Positions 11,366 to 22,643 of a stretch of DNA of 64,000 nucleotides are shown piece by piece. Under the pieces are notes generated by a model. It did no database searches, was not told where the DNA came from, and saw only the letters and a list, made by a program, of their open reading frames with translations. How positions within the stretch are numbered: position 1 is the stretch's first letter; every line of letters begins with the position of its first letter. The translations under genes and the position numbers were made by a program. The stretch lies in the NCBI GenBank assembly GCA_021018995.1, contig CM037588.1, forward strand, positions 138,567,725-138,631,724, written 5' to 3'. This DNA comes from Chloranthus sessilifolius (Eukaryota > Streptophyta > Magnoliopsida > Chloranthales > Chloranthaceae).

Positions 11366-12653
11366 CTTGGATCACATCATTCGACATTTGGGCATCTTGT
11401 GCAGTCACTGCGTAGGCTCGACCTTGAACTGTAGGTCATGACGATTTCTGCATAGAGACCGATGTAGTCCTTCCCTTGTCCTCCTCTGGACAATCTCTGA
11501 TCATGTGACCAACTTTCCTGCGCCGGAAGCATCCTCCAGTGTTCCTTCGGCAATCCTTCAGCTTATGTGATTTCCCACATCGTGTACATGCTGGAGTAGG
11601 AATAGGAGTAACAGATGGTCCACAAGAGGATCCCTAAGCCACAGAAGCCTCGCTCCCAGTAGTGCTTACAGATCTAAAAGGTCGTGCTGGTGAGGAATTC
11701 TGTGGTTGCTGATAAGAGGAAGACACTGGTCCAGAAGTAACAGCCAGCTTGGAATACAATGGCTGAGTAGGATATTAAGGAGGTCTTGAGAACCTCGGCC
11801 TTTTGTTCGCCTGCTCAGACGCACTCGATTGTCCCTGGCTGAACTAATTTCTATTACTCAGAAACTATTTCTGGTTCTCCTCTTCAGCATTGACGACCTT
11901 TGACATGATGCCTCCAAAGGTCTCCATCTCCCACATTGTAACCTTCTCTTGTATGTTTGGCCTCAAGCCCCGTTGAAATTTTTGGGCCGTCATTAGTTCA
12001 GTGGCCACTTGCAAAAGTGTGAAACATGCAAGCCTAACAAACTCTATGCCGTACTCGCGCATAGACATCTCATTCTGTTCTAGTTTAATGAACTGGACTT
12101 CCCACTGATTACGCACGATCTTTGAAAAATATTGATAGTTGAACATATCCACAAACTCCGCCCATGTCCATGGAGTGTTAGGGTAGTCCTGCTCCCGTGT
12201 CCTGGACACAAATTTCTACCGAGGACTGGCCTCGCCCAACAACTTGAAGGTTGCCCAGCGCACCTTCTCTACATCGGTGCACTACAACACCTCAAAGATT
12301 TTCTCCATCTCATCGATCCATCCCTCAGCCTCTATTAGATCTGTTTGACCCGAGAAAGTAGGAGGCCTCATTTGTCTGAACTCTGTAAAACCTCCTGGCT
12401 GATGTCGGGCTACCAACAGCTCAGTCTGCAGGGTTATAGCTGCAGTCTGCTGAGCCATATTGGTGGCTAAAACCATCAATACTTGGTCAACATTTCCTCC
12501 TCCTCCGCCTCTACCCTAAGGGTCTGCATTAGGGCCAGACACAATTCTCTCTCTGACCCGTGAGGTACCTACGTCCTCATGAACCTCGTCCATATGAACC
12601 GTTCTAGGTCCGTCTCGGCCTCCTCTACCTCTGCCTCTGAACCATGGAGCCAT
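11366..12653 (-). pseudogene. E1 gag
   Basis: Start at the Met (12651-12653) that begins MAPWFRGRGRGGRD, an Arg/Gly-rich N-terminus about 100 bp after the primer site. Then MAQQTAAITLQTEL, FSGQTDLIEAEGWIDEMEKI, the retrotransposon gag core WAEFVDMFNYQYF and MREYGIEFVRLACF, and RGLRPNIQEKV. Near 11495-11590 is a double zinc knuckle: the first is intact (CTRCGKSHKLKDC, CX2CX3HX4C); in the second (CFRRRKVGHMIRDC) the second Cys is Arg. Stops at about 12515, 12283 and 12219 break it. Gag would form the particle and bind the RNA. Confidence 0.88.
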
Positions 12654-12748
12654 GCTGATCTGTCATTGTTGAAGAACAATAACAATTGATCAGTATTGAT
12701 TGTAAAGACAATCAAGCCCTTAGTCCTAAGACTCTGAACCTAGAGCCA

Positions 12749-12761
12749 GGCTCTAATACCA
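12749..12761 (-). other. E1 primer binding site (initiator Met tRNA type)
   Basis: Minus-strand TGGTATTAGAGCC, two bases inside the 5' LTR. It matches the TGGTATCAGAGC-type site complementary to the initiator methionine tRNA 3' end with few mismatches. Confidence 0.85.
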
Positions 12762-13094
12762 ACTGCGACGACCCGACTTTTCCAAACCTTAAGGTATAAG
12801 AAAGGTCGGTTCATCAACTTATTGATTTCTCAATAAGCCGTACATCAAACAAAAGCCGACAACATAACATAGTTCAAAATAGAAGCAAAACTAAATAAAC
12901 AAGGATAAAATATCATATCAAAATATATCACCAAAAAGAACCAGGAAGAACCACCGGTGATGGCCAATCCAATACCTAAAATAGTGGTTCCTAATGATGG
13001 TTCCCAAGTGATATCAAAAATGACAAAACAATGGCCTAGGGACCAATATTCAAAAGATCAAATAAACCAAAAGTACCAAAAGGACAAATTCAGA

Positions 13095-13195
13095 TCAAGG
13101 AAAGAACTCCTCTGCTGTGGTCTCTAGTTCCTCCTCAAGAATATAATCAGAGTCCTCCAGATCAAGATCGTCTGAACCTATGCCAGTCCCAGCAC
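13095..13195 (-). other. Acidic-peptide exon in E1 5' LTR
   Basis: After GACTATACGTCACAG|GT the frame is open to the TGA at 13095-13097. The peptide contains SDDLDLEDSDYILEEELE and ends AEEFFP. It is the best-preserved copy of the LTR acidic exon in the window. The candidate intron before it spans 13196-14354. Confidence 0.5.
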
Positions 13196-14048
13196 CTGTG
13201 ACGTATAGTCGGGGTGAGCTAACATCGAAGGTCAATAGAGGAAACTTTGTCTATTTACATTTTATCATAAGTAAAGGTTTTCAAAGACAAAAATCGGATC
13301 AATATGGTTTTCAAAAGATGCTTTGCAGACTAAATTTCCAATTCTAAAACAGTGAATCAAAAGGGAAATTATCATGTCTAACGTTTTGTTGTTTAAAATT
13401 CTGATTTAATGCATACATCTTGTCTTAAAATTATAACTTAATTATATCTCTCAAATTATCTATAGCAGAGCACGAGTATTACCGATGGGAAACCCTACTG
13501 ACCATTGTCGTTCAAAGAACCCTTTTTCGGAAAGAGCAACAAGCCCCTACGTAATGAAAGAAACTTGCGCCAGGCTGAAATGTCGTCAACACGGTTGGCA
13601 AAAATATAGGGTTTCATTCGTATTAACCTCAAATCGAATGCAAATTACTAAACATATCAGATTTTATGTATATAATACATTTCGGATTTTCGGAGTTCTA
13701 ATACAAAATTCACATTCGTAAATGAGGTTCTGAAGTTCCAAATTTCTGAGTTCTTATTTGTGTCACAATTCAAAGTTCTTATTTATGTTGTATTCCAACA
13801 AAATTCCAGAATTTATGCTTAAACAGAAAAACCAATACTTAGAATAAAATGCCGATTAGGTTTAGGGTTCCCCTACCTCAACTTGAATTGAATTGGTCAA
13901 AAATCACATCAAGAGGTCCTCACAATGGACTCTTTATCACAAGGCCTACAATGATTAACACCTCATGTGTTAATAGAGGTCCAAAAGTCCACACAGAAAA
14001 TAGCCACAACAATTTCTAAACAATTTCCGAAGATAAGAAAACAGGGCA

Positions 14049-14209
14049 AAATTCGATCATCGAATTTGAATTTGATGGTCGAATTTAAATTCGACCCTTG
14101 AATTGCCCCAAAAGTGCATCAGGCATAACAGCCCAAATTCGACCCTCGAATTCCACTTCGATGGTCAAATTTCAAATTCGATGGTTGAATTTGAATTCGA
14201 CCCTCGAAT
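14049..14209. repeat. E1 5' LTR palindrome cluster
   Basis: Six to seven exact or decayed AATTCGA-N3-TCGAATT units, more than in the 3' LTR (4106-4229). The unit number therefore differs between the two LTRs of one element. Confidence 0.8.
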
Positions 14210-14700
14210 ATTTCCAGGTCTGTGTTGTTTGAAAACTTCTTCAATCATGCTTTCTTTTATCCAAACATCAAAGCTGTTTTCTATTCTAAACACTCCATTT
14301 ATAGAAACTAAACTAGGCAGAAATTAACCTTATCAATGGAGTTTAAAAGCCTACCTTTTAAAGTTTAAATCCTTCGGTTCCCGTTGCTCCAAATTCAAGC
14401 ACCGGAATAATTCCAAGCTTTAGGCAGTTGGACTCCAATAATCAGTCCATCACCCACCTTGCTATGAGAGCAATGGTTGTCCAGACTACACACAGAACTA
14501 TCCACTCTCCCCTAGCCTTCCTTCTCAATATCTCAAACAAATTAGAAGATGATCATAAGGTTTGTCAATGGCTGAGATGGGGAGAGGGACTTTAAATCTC
14601 CAAGGATCTAGGATCTAAGCAAGGAAGCAAAGGGTTCAAAGGCTTCAATTCAGGTTCACACGAGAGAGAGAAGAGTGAAGCATCTCCTCTACACTTCTCT

Positions 14701-14712
14701 CTTTATAAAACT
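14701..14712 (-). promoter_or_regulatory. E1 5' LTR TATA box
   Basis: Minus-strand AGTTTTATAAAG, about 270 bp inside the LTR start and followed by a GA-rich leader. It places U3 at 14713-14978. The 3' LTR has the same box at 4730-4740. Confidence 0.5.
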
Positions 14713-14983
14713 AATAAGCAAACCAAAAATATCTAGATTTTTAGGTTTACAAATCTATCCACTTAACTTGCAATTATTTCTAGTGTTAAGCGCATACACA
14801 CGACTTAGCGTATATGTTGCTAAACATATAGCTTCCGCAAGTCTAAAACCAAAATTCTTTGACCCAATATCTCATCATACCCTAACCTACCAAAATACAC
14901 CTAATTCGTCCCATAAAATTTTTCGGGCACGCCTACTGAGGTAATTGAAAATAGGTCCAAAATATCAGGGATATTACACTATC

Positions 14984-15609
14984 TTTTCCCTTGTTCGATC
15001 GTCATTTTGCTTTTATCTACAAAAGTTAATCAACCAATGGTAATTAAAATTTGAGAACCCCGTTTTGAATAAACAACCCATGCAATTGCTTCTCCATCAA
15101 AAATCGTTTCCTTACCTATTGATGAATAAAACCCTAATTCAAAAATATGCGATAGAATTTTCTTTTTAGGATTTTCTTAGAATGAATCGAAAAATAGAAG
15201 GGGATTTTGAAGAATATATGGCTGGAGTGGTTACCAGAACGGTTGCGATTCAGGGCATTTGAAAAAGAGAGGAAAGAAAGGAGGAGAACTTGAAAGGTTT
15301 TTGAAAATGGGGTTGACATATCCTTTTCATGAATATGTAGGTCCCGTCTTCAATGATGACTTGCCAAGCCGGTCATTACTGAATTTTAACCTAGAATCGT
15401 AAGTCGATTCTGATCTTTGTAAAAAAAATCACTATCACTGCGTTCTAAACTACGAACAATCGTAAATCCATACGATTGCCCACTTATATTATACAGTAGG
15501 TACAAATTATGATCTATCATTTAGTGAAAACAGGTCGTATTATAATACCTAAAAAAAATGAAATAGTTTACATAATTTATACATTGTGCTACGGATGAGT
15601 CGGTAGCGC
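14984..15609. other. Athila-like copy 1: spacer between gag and aORF
   Basis: Non-coding on both strands apart from shadows. Holds the truncated aORF start (14984-15010), the AATCGTAA motif cluster (15395-15470) and an AT-rich segment. It aligns with 29745-30375 of copy 2. Confidence 0.7.
15395..15470. repeat. Athila-like pre-aORF palindromic motif (copy 1)
   Basis: Contains AATCGTAAGTCGATT and AATCGTAAATCCATACGATT, imperfect inverted repeats of AATCGTA. The same motif is repeated in this family's LTR (18475-18806) and in the equivalent copy 2 spacer (30155-30255). Confidence 0.65.
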
Positions 15610-17100
15610 GATGATCCATGAGGGTTTTTTACTTGGATTTTGGGGAGCAGTTGTCTCTCCCAAGAAAGGTTGGCCTCTAGGATTGTTTACAAGCTGTGTG
15701 GGTGATTGTTCACTTTCTCTCGTTGCCACCTGTGAGGCTAGTTGACCTATTTGGGTTTCGAGCTTCGTGATGGACTAGGTATGTGAGTGGAGGGTCTGAG
15801 AGAATTAAGCAAGTTAGCGCAAATCTCTCGAATACTGATGCGACTTTTGTTGCAAATCCTGAAGGATTTGAACAATCATAGCATCAGGCATGTTGCTCCG
15901 TAGTCTTATTTGGGGTTGTGCCGCCTACATTTGAGGTCTTTTTTAAAGAAAACTTGGGTTTGAGGAAATCGGGGTTGCGCAACTATTGGTGCTAGTTGTG
16001 CTCCCACCGTGGAACCGTAGTTAAATCCTAGATGATTTCTCCATGACGGGTTGTAGGAATTCTCGTAATCTCCCCTCTGAAAAGCCATTGCTTGTTCAGT
16101 TTCTACCACCTATTGGTATTGTGGCACGGCAGAGTTTTCGGTGTAGGTGAGAGTCTGGCAATTAGAGTGGTTTTCCTTAGACCTTTTCAGAGTGTTAAGG
16201 TTGGAATTCATGAGTGTGGTAATTTTTTGCTCAACAGCTAAAACTATTGCACTCATGTCGTCCTCAGTTTTCACTTTTTCTTTATTGATCTCATACACCC
16301 TCCTCTTGTGAGCGGGATATGATGAACAATCTCTGGATTAGTTTGCAGTAAAGCTTGCTTGTGCTTTGAAGTGTTGACCATCTTTTCAAATAAATTCCAG
16401 GTCGGCTAGCCATTTTGAGCCATGAAGGCTCCTCCGCTCATGACATCGACTGTAGACTGGTTAGTCTCAGTCAATCCCTGGTAAAAGGTTTATGCTATAG
16501 ACCAGTTTGGCACCTTGTGATGAGGGCACTTTCGTAGCAAATCCTTCATCCGTTGCCAACTCTCGTAAAATAATTTTCTAGGTTTTTGCCTGAAGCCTTG
16601 AATTGCTTGGCGAATTTGGTTTGTTCTACCAATTGGAAAGTATTCAGCCAAAAATTTAGACTGTAAATCTTCCCACGTGGTTATACTCCTGGCAGGTAGT
16701 AAGACTGACCATGCCTGCGCCCTATCTTTAAGAGAGAAAGGAAACAAACGCAGTCATAGAGCCTTTTACTGGTCGTGGTCTGTAGCATTGTGCGTATTTC
16801 TAGGAAGTCTCTCAGGTGCTGGTAGGTATCTTCTCTATCAAGCCCATGAAAAGATGGTAGAGTTTGGAGTGTGTAGGGTTTGATATCATAATTTTGACCT
16901 TCAGCTGCCTCTGGTACAACTATACAAGACGGCTCAATCAAAGCTATTGGGCTGAAGTGTGCTTCAATTGAAAGTTCGTCAGCCATAGTTCTAGAGGCTC
17001 TTGCAGAGGCTCGACTTAATGCTAGTCTGCGCAAGAGAGTCCGTTAAATTTCTAGGTCATATTCGAAAGAGTCTAGTCTGCCAGACCAGGTATGATGCAT
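15610..17100 (-). pseudogene. Athila-like copy 1 gag
   Basis: Start at the Met 17098-17100 (MHHTWSGRLDSFEYD). Then MADELSIEAHFSPIAL, FHGLDREDTYQHLRDF, the gag core FPFSLKDRAQAWSVLLPA with TTWEDLQSKFLAEYFP, FYESWQRMKDLLRKCPHH and the Athila-typical YNPSWRNHLGFNYG near 16040. A C-terminal coiled stretch (VQILQDLQQ) follows. Stops and frameshifts are at about 17045, 16690, 16490, 16110 and 15900. No protease, RT or integrase follows; the next gene is the aORF. This is the structural protein of a non-autonomous element. Confidence 0.88.
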
Positions 17101-17389
17101 ACACCAGAAAATAAATTTCTCTATTTTTTTTTTTTTGAAGATAAAATTTATATGATTTTTATTTTAAAAGAGCAGGGAGAAAGAACAAATCTAGGCCTCT
17201 AGCTTCTGTGATAAGGAGAAGTTGGATCCTTGAATTGCCGCTCCGAATAAACCTGCAAAAAAGTCCGAAGTGATCAAAGAAAATTAAAAATATAAAGAAA
17301 TATAAAAAGAGAAAGATAAATATTGGTTTCTAAAAGAATAAAAATATTAGATAAAAACTTAAAAGAAATTAGATAATTCGGCTTCCCCG

Positions 17390-17402
17390 ACAACAGCGTC
17401 AA
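17390..17402 (-). other. Athila-like primer binding site (copy 1, decayed)
   Basis: Minus-strand TGACGCTGTTGTC, a mutated form of the TGGCGCCGTTGCC-type Asp-tRNA site that is still intact in copy 2 at 44289-44301. It lies five bases inside the LTR. Confidence 0.75.
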
Positions 17403-18193
17403 AAACTTGACTTGCGGATTGATGATGTATTATATTTATATTAAATTCAAGTCTTAACCTATTGCAAGCGCACAATGGAAATCATAGTACTAGCATAGGA
17501 TCGTTCCCACGAGGAAGTTTGTTATCTAATTTCTTTAGTTTTATCATTTATTCAAATTCTTATCTTTAAAAATTACTTTTATCTTTAAGATCTAATCTAT
17601 TAGAGAAATATGAATAAAAGAATGGTTGTTTAATCTAAATGTATAAAATAAATCCTAATCCTCCTTCTTCAGATCAAGGTCGTCAATCTTAATCTTCAGC
17701 TATCGGATATTTATATAATTTAAACAGTACCGTTACACTATATTTCTAGTCTCCTAGCATTGGTCGTTAATCAATTCTAAGATCCTATCAATACAGATTT
17801 AATCTAATCAATAACTTCCTAAAATCTGGGCGTCAATGAAACCTTAGAAAATTAAAGATGGAAAAGTAAAACTGTTAAACTAATCTGTAAATTCTAACCT
17901 GAATCATCAATTCAAATCAAAACTTGAAGATGTTTACAAAGCAAATAAATCTAAACTAGAAAGCAAAGTAAAATATATTCTTCACCCCTTAGCCGCAGTC
18001 GTCAATTGCTCCTGAGAAATTATAGATATCTATACTAATCTTCAGCACTCAATTGCAGTCGTCAATTGCTCTTGAGAAATCTCTGATATCTAATCTACTC
18101 TAACTAGTATTCACTACTGATCGAAAGAAAATCCAACCTTAGGCATCGATTGATGGTGAAATTCTTCGATGCTTATTCCTATGTCGAACTCTC

Positions 18194-18203
18194 TTATTTA
18201 TAG
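18194..18203 (-). promoter_or_regulatory. Athila-like LTR TATA box
   Basis: Minus-strand CTATAAATAA followed by GAGAG; conserved in the other LTR at 45092-45101. The repeated AATCGTAAAT motifs lie upstream of it, in U3. Confidence 0.5.
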
Positions 18204-18474
18204 ATCATAAAGAATTGGTTTATAAAGATCTAATTCTAATCAAATAAACTACTAAAAATATAAGTTTCCTAATATAATTCTAATTTCTAATTTTATCTTC
18301 CCTTTGCTTCAGTGGTTGATATAATTCTAGAACTTTCTTTATACTTCAACAACAGAGTCCTTCATCAATTTCCTTCGATCCTTGTTTCGCCAGATTTTTA
18401 ATTCAAGAGATCTTCTATTTCTGGTTCATGACAGTGATAGTTCTCACGTGATCAGCATCAGTGAATTAAGCTTT

Positions 18475-18806
18475 TCGTAAAATTGCTAATAACGATTTTT
18501 TGTTCTTTATTCTTTAGTAAAAAATCATAAATTATAATTTTCTGCTTTCAATAGGGTTCATAGAGGGAAAATCGCAAAAGATACTTCTTCACTTTTGTCA
18601 TTTTCTGTAAAATCATATATGATAATTTTATATTTCTTCATACTGCTCACTCTCATGACTTTGATAGACTTGGCGGACGATTATTTAGAAAATCGTAAAT
18701 ACTTATCTTCCTTGAGCGGTTTCTTCTGTAGAATCGTAAATCACAATTTTTTGGCTTTCATAGTCTCTCACTCTGGAAAAATCGTAAATAGCGATTTTTC
18801 ATTCTT
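18475..18806. repeat. AATCGTAAAT / ACGATT motif cluster in Athila-like LTR
   Basis: About seven units of the kind AAATCGTAAAT-N(2-3)-CGATTTTT, e.g. near 18730 and 18777, spaced 40-50 bp. Each is an imperfect palindrome. The paired LTR has the same cluster at about 45372-45700. Isolated copies also occur at about 19655 and 19850 in the 3' non-coding DNA. Confidence 0.7.
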
Positions 18807-19001
18807 TTCAGTAGGTGGAGCTTTCATCTTTCAATCTATTGTCATTCTTACTTCTTTTTGAGTTACTTTTGACAAATATTATCACTGTGGCTCTATTTTA
18901 CTGTTTTTCCTTAATATCTGTATATCAACTTGTTAGTATCAAACTATGGTCTAGTATTACTAAGTTAAGGGTGATAAAATAGTAAATTATGTGACTGATC
19001 A

Positions 19002-20576
19002 CACCCTGAAACTTAAGTTTTCCTAGTCCCTAGTAAACAAGGAAGCATAAAATATTTAAAACTATGAATTTACATGCCACTTTCATAGGGAGCACGATTG
19101 CATTTAGTAGATGCAACAAGCCTTTAAATCCCTAGGTGATCCCTAGTGGAGGAATTATAGTCTCCTGAAATTTTTCAGTGAAGTTACCCACAAACTTCAA
19201 ATATTTTTAAGTTTTTCAAAATATTTTTTAAAACTTAAAATTTAAAATATAAACACTAAATACTCAGCCAATCATTATATGTTTATTATTTCTAAAATTT
19301 TTCCAATCCTTTATCCTTAGCTTCCCATCATCGTAATTATCCTATATCAAAACTCAATAATTTCAATTCGGTGTAGCGTGGAGTGTGTGCATATCAGTGA
19401 AGAGTTTATTCATCATAGATATTTCTAAACTATAATTTTTAGAAAATATTTTCATCCAAACTCTCACTTATTGACGTACTCTAAAAAATAATCAAAATTT
19501 TGGGTTCTCACAATAATGTAGATATATACGCTAAAATTTGATAATTATTAAGCAGAGAACTCTCATAGAAAGGATAATCAATTTTGTTCATATAACTTCT
19601 TTATTCATTCATAGTATCTAATTCATATATCTCTACTAGACTCATATTTTTATAAATCGTAAATCAGGCTTGTAATGGGGCTTCGGGTTTTCAGAAGGTT
19701 TCAAGAAAAGGTAAAGAGGATTCAAAAGTTTTTTGAGAATTTGCTATTCTTTTTCTTTTTCTTCTTCAATTTTCAGCTTCAGCAAGTAGCCTTATTTTGG
19801 ATATCTTCTTCCCATTTTTTTAATTTTATTCTATAAATCCCAGTTTCACAGAATTGTATTTTACGATTTCTTCTTTTTCATTCTTTTTTCTCAGTTTTTT
19901 TATACAATTGTATTTCTTTTTTAGTCGTACCCTTTTTAGCAGATCCTTTATCTATTAAGCATATACTCCTTTCACTCCCTCTTTTCCCCTTCTTTTACAT
20001 TCTAAACTCTCAGAAATTTGCAAGGGTTAAAGGTAGAAAGCTTTAGACAGTACATATGGTTAAAGGTTTTATAAAATTTTGGTACAAAGAAATTCGATTT
20101 TAGGCTTCTAATATGGGTTCAAAGGGTATATTGTTCTAGGAGTTTTGACTTTTTATCTATGGTTTAACAAAAGATGGCCTTTGGTCATTTTCATGATTTA
20201 CTAATATGGATGTCTTATTATTTTGATATACTTAATAAATAGTTCTAAACAAATAAATCATCATATTTACAAAATATATTGATTCTAAGTTTAGCAAATA
20301 TGAGATTACAGATAGTAGAGAAGTTCAAGGAAATTTTAGCATGAATAAAAATAGTCTCTCTTTGTCAGAATAGAAAAGGAAAATAGGCTCTATAACTCAC
20401 TGGTTTTATAATTTTCAAACTATAATCTAAAATATTTATAGTTCAGATCAATCATATAGTTTTAAACATTCATCTGATACAGTATTCTAGAGATGCTTTA
20501 CTTGAATTGTAACTATTTTTATTTTAATTTTTGAACTACTACCATGATGGAGTGCTAAGTATTTCGGATTTTCATA
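19002..20576 (-). other. Athila-like 3' non-coding region and PPT
   Basis: Minus-strand PPT TTTCAGGGTG abuts the LTR at 19002. Further in, stretches such as the 'ccactagggatcacctag' block match the plus-strand Athila element just before its 3' LTR (53990-54175). No ORF with recognisable coding content; it is AT-rich. Confidence 0.7.
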
Positions 20577-21427
20577 TTTCTTGTGACAACGCGATTTTCC
20601 CTGATTCCAAAAATCCTGCATAATATTTTTTTTTTCTTTCTTATATCATAAACTCAGGAAAAACTGGACCATCGGGTTGCACATGTCACGATCCGAATAT
20701 AAAATTTACTTAGTATGCCAACAAGGGTGGAGCAAGATAAAATATAACAATAATAAAGGTTCTTCTATACATAAAGACTGAATAAAACGGGCCAACAAGA
20801 AAACCACCGGTGATGGCCAACTATCACCAAACAGTGGTGTACAAAATTATATACGAGTACAAAGAGTACTAAGTTCGAACTCACCAAACTCTACAAAGTA
20901 CTCAATCTACGACCCCAAACATCATAGCACTCCTCAATTTCCCAATCTGCAAGTCCGATGTCTAAATTGAAGCTATACCTGTGACGTATAGTCGAAGGGT
21001 GAGCACATCCTAGCTCAGCAGAGGAAAATTCAATACTGCTTCACATCTTATCATAAGGAAACATAGATTCAATGCCAAAATCAAATGTTTTTATATTAAA
21101 ACTGAAACTAACTTCTAAGGCACTTTTCTTATCAAACAAAACTGATTTCAAATACTTTTTCTTATCACACCAAGCTGATTCCCAAAATATTATCTTATTT
21201 CACAAAATGAATTTCAAAGACATTTCTTTAACACACGAAAACTGATATCAAATACATTTTATTTTCACAAAACTGATTTCGAAAACACTTCCTGATTACA
21301 CAAAATTGATTATAAAAATACTTCCTCATCACACCAAAACTGATTTCAAGACATTTTCTTATAAACACTTCGCCTCAAAACACTTCCTTAAAACACACAT
21401 TAACTGATTCGATTTTCGTCCCAACGG

Positions 21428-21735
21428 CGCACTTAGTACTTATACTCCGCCCATAGCGGCCCACAACACGTATAATCCGCCCATGGCAGTCCACTTTAAT
21501 CTCATGACTGATGGCTTGATTCTCGAAGTATAATCCGAAGAGTACGTAAAATCCCATAAAAGCGGTCCAAGGGCGTACATCAATCCCGCATAAGCGGTCC
21601 AAGGGTGTACATAATTACAACGAAGTCCAAAGGTGTACGTAAATCCCGTAAAAGCGGTCCAAGGGTGTACACGAATCCTGCCAAAGCGGTCCAAGGGTGT
21701 TCATATATCTCACCAAAGCGGTCCAAGGGTGTACA
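21428..21735. repeat. S1 tandem repeat, about 35 bp unit
   Basis: About seven to eight imperfect units with core AAAGCGGTCCAAGGGTGTAC, decaying leftward to 'cggcccacaacacgtataatcc' type units. They lie between the acidic-exon region and the palindrome cluster. Confidence 0.8.
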
Positions 21736-22421
21736 TTCACACAGATCTATAAGACTTCAAGATTTCGAGTTAACATTCTAGTTCAAATTTCTAAATCACA
21801 GACCAAAGCTCATAATCTTGGTTCAAAGGTTTCAAAACTCACAATTTAATGATCAAGTTTAATTCAAATACCATAGTAAAAATTCTAGATTGAGTTTACA
21901 GTTCAAAATTCACATTTTGGACTCAAAAGATTTCAAATTCTAATTTATAAAGAGTTCATGTTCTAATTAAAATCACTGTCAAACTTATCATTTTTCATGC
22001 AAACATGTCAAAACTATGAATCAAAGTCAAATATGTAAGTTTGTGTTGAAGTTCCCCTACCTTAACCCTTGAAGTTACGCGCAACCAAGCAAAGTCCTAT
22101 CGATGGCCTCCGCCCTTAATCTACATCACAAGCACATAACGATGTATCAAGAATCAACTCTAATCACTAATTACTTAGATAAATTTAAGTATTTTCTCAA
22201 AACCGAGGTTGAAACGAGCAATTTCATGCCAATATAGAATTTGATGTATCCTTCCTCCTAAATTTTTACCTTCAAAATTTTAGATTTATGAGTTGGTCAA
22301 AACACAAAAGTTATAGAGTTTGTTGTCCTCTTTTCAACGCCATAAGAATTGCATCAATCGGAGTTCGGAGTAAAACGTTACGATCAAAATACCAAAGCAG
22401 TGTCGGCAAGCATAGTCAAAA

Positions 22422-22643
22422 TAGATTAATTGATCCCAATATCAATTAATCGAAATTCCAAAATCGATTAATCGGTTTTCCCGAAATCCACCTTTTTTCA
22501 GCCACTGGAAGTACCCATTAGATTAATCGATTCCAAATCGATTAATCGAAATTCAAAAATCGATTAATCGAATTTAATTCGATTAATCGGTTTCGAGCTG
22601 CAGTTTCCTAATTTTACCTTCTGATAAAAATTGATTAATCGAT
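22422..22643. repeat. S1 palindrome cluster CGATTAATCG
   Basis: Eight copies of the 10-bp palindrome CGATTAATCG or one-base variants, near 22422, 22442, 22464, 22520, 22538, 22561, 22580 and 22632. It occupies the same relative place in the LTR as the E1 and E2 palindromes: just inside the exon-1-like 'ggttttggaaacccttt' block, on the 3' side in transcription order. Confidence 0.85.

Larger units (their letters stand above)
2821..14978 (-). mobile_element. E1: complete Tekay-like Ty3/gypsy element with accessory ORF
   Basis: Full-length minus-strand element. The 5-bp target duplication ctatc is perfect (2816-2820 and 14979-14983). Order along the minus strand: 5' LTR 12764-14978, primer site 12749-12761, gag, intron, protease-RT-RNase H-integrase with chromodomain-like end, palindrome cluster, aORF 5745-7072, PPT 4998-5010, 3' LTR 2821-4997. 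It is inserted at the start of the aORF of Athila-like copy 1; the uninterrupted target is visible at 29736-29765. The coding regions carry stops and frameshifts, so it is not autonomous now. Confidence 0.93.
12764..14978 (-). repeat. E1 5' LTR
   Basis: 2215 bp, plus-strand ends tgcgacgaccc...atattaca. Includes a TATA-like box (14701-14712), a donor AAAAG|GTAGGC (GT at 14353-14354), a palindrome cluster, an acceptor (13196) and the acidic exon (13095-13195). It is followed at 14979 by the ctatc duplication. Confidence 0.92.
17408..19001 (-). repeat. Athila-like LTR shared by array copies 1 and 2
   Basis: 1594 bp, plus-strand tgacttgcgg...gtgactgatca, matching 44308-45898 along its length. 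On its left is a primer site and gag (as for a 5' LTR). On its right is a PPT and 3' non-coding DNA (as for a 3' LTR). It therefore sits between two internal regions. Confidence 0.9.

Noticed and set aside
13095-14720. Continuous protein from LTR exon 1 plus the acidic exon
   Set aside because: In the phase needed by the acidic exon, the sequence before the E1 and E2 LTR donors contains stop codons, so exon 1 cannot be its coding partner.
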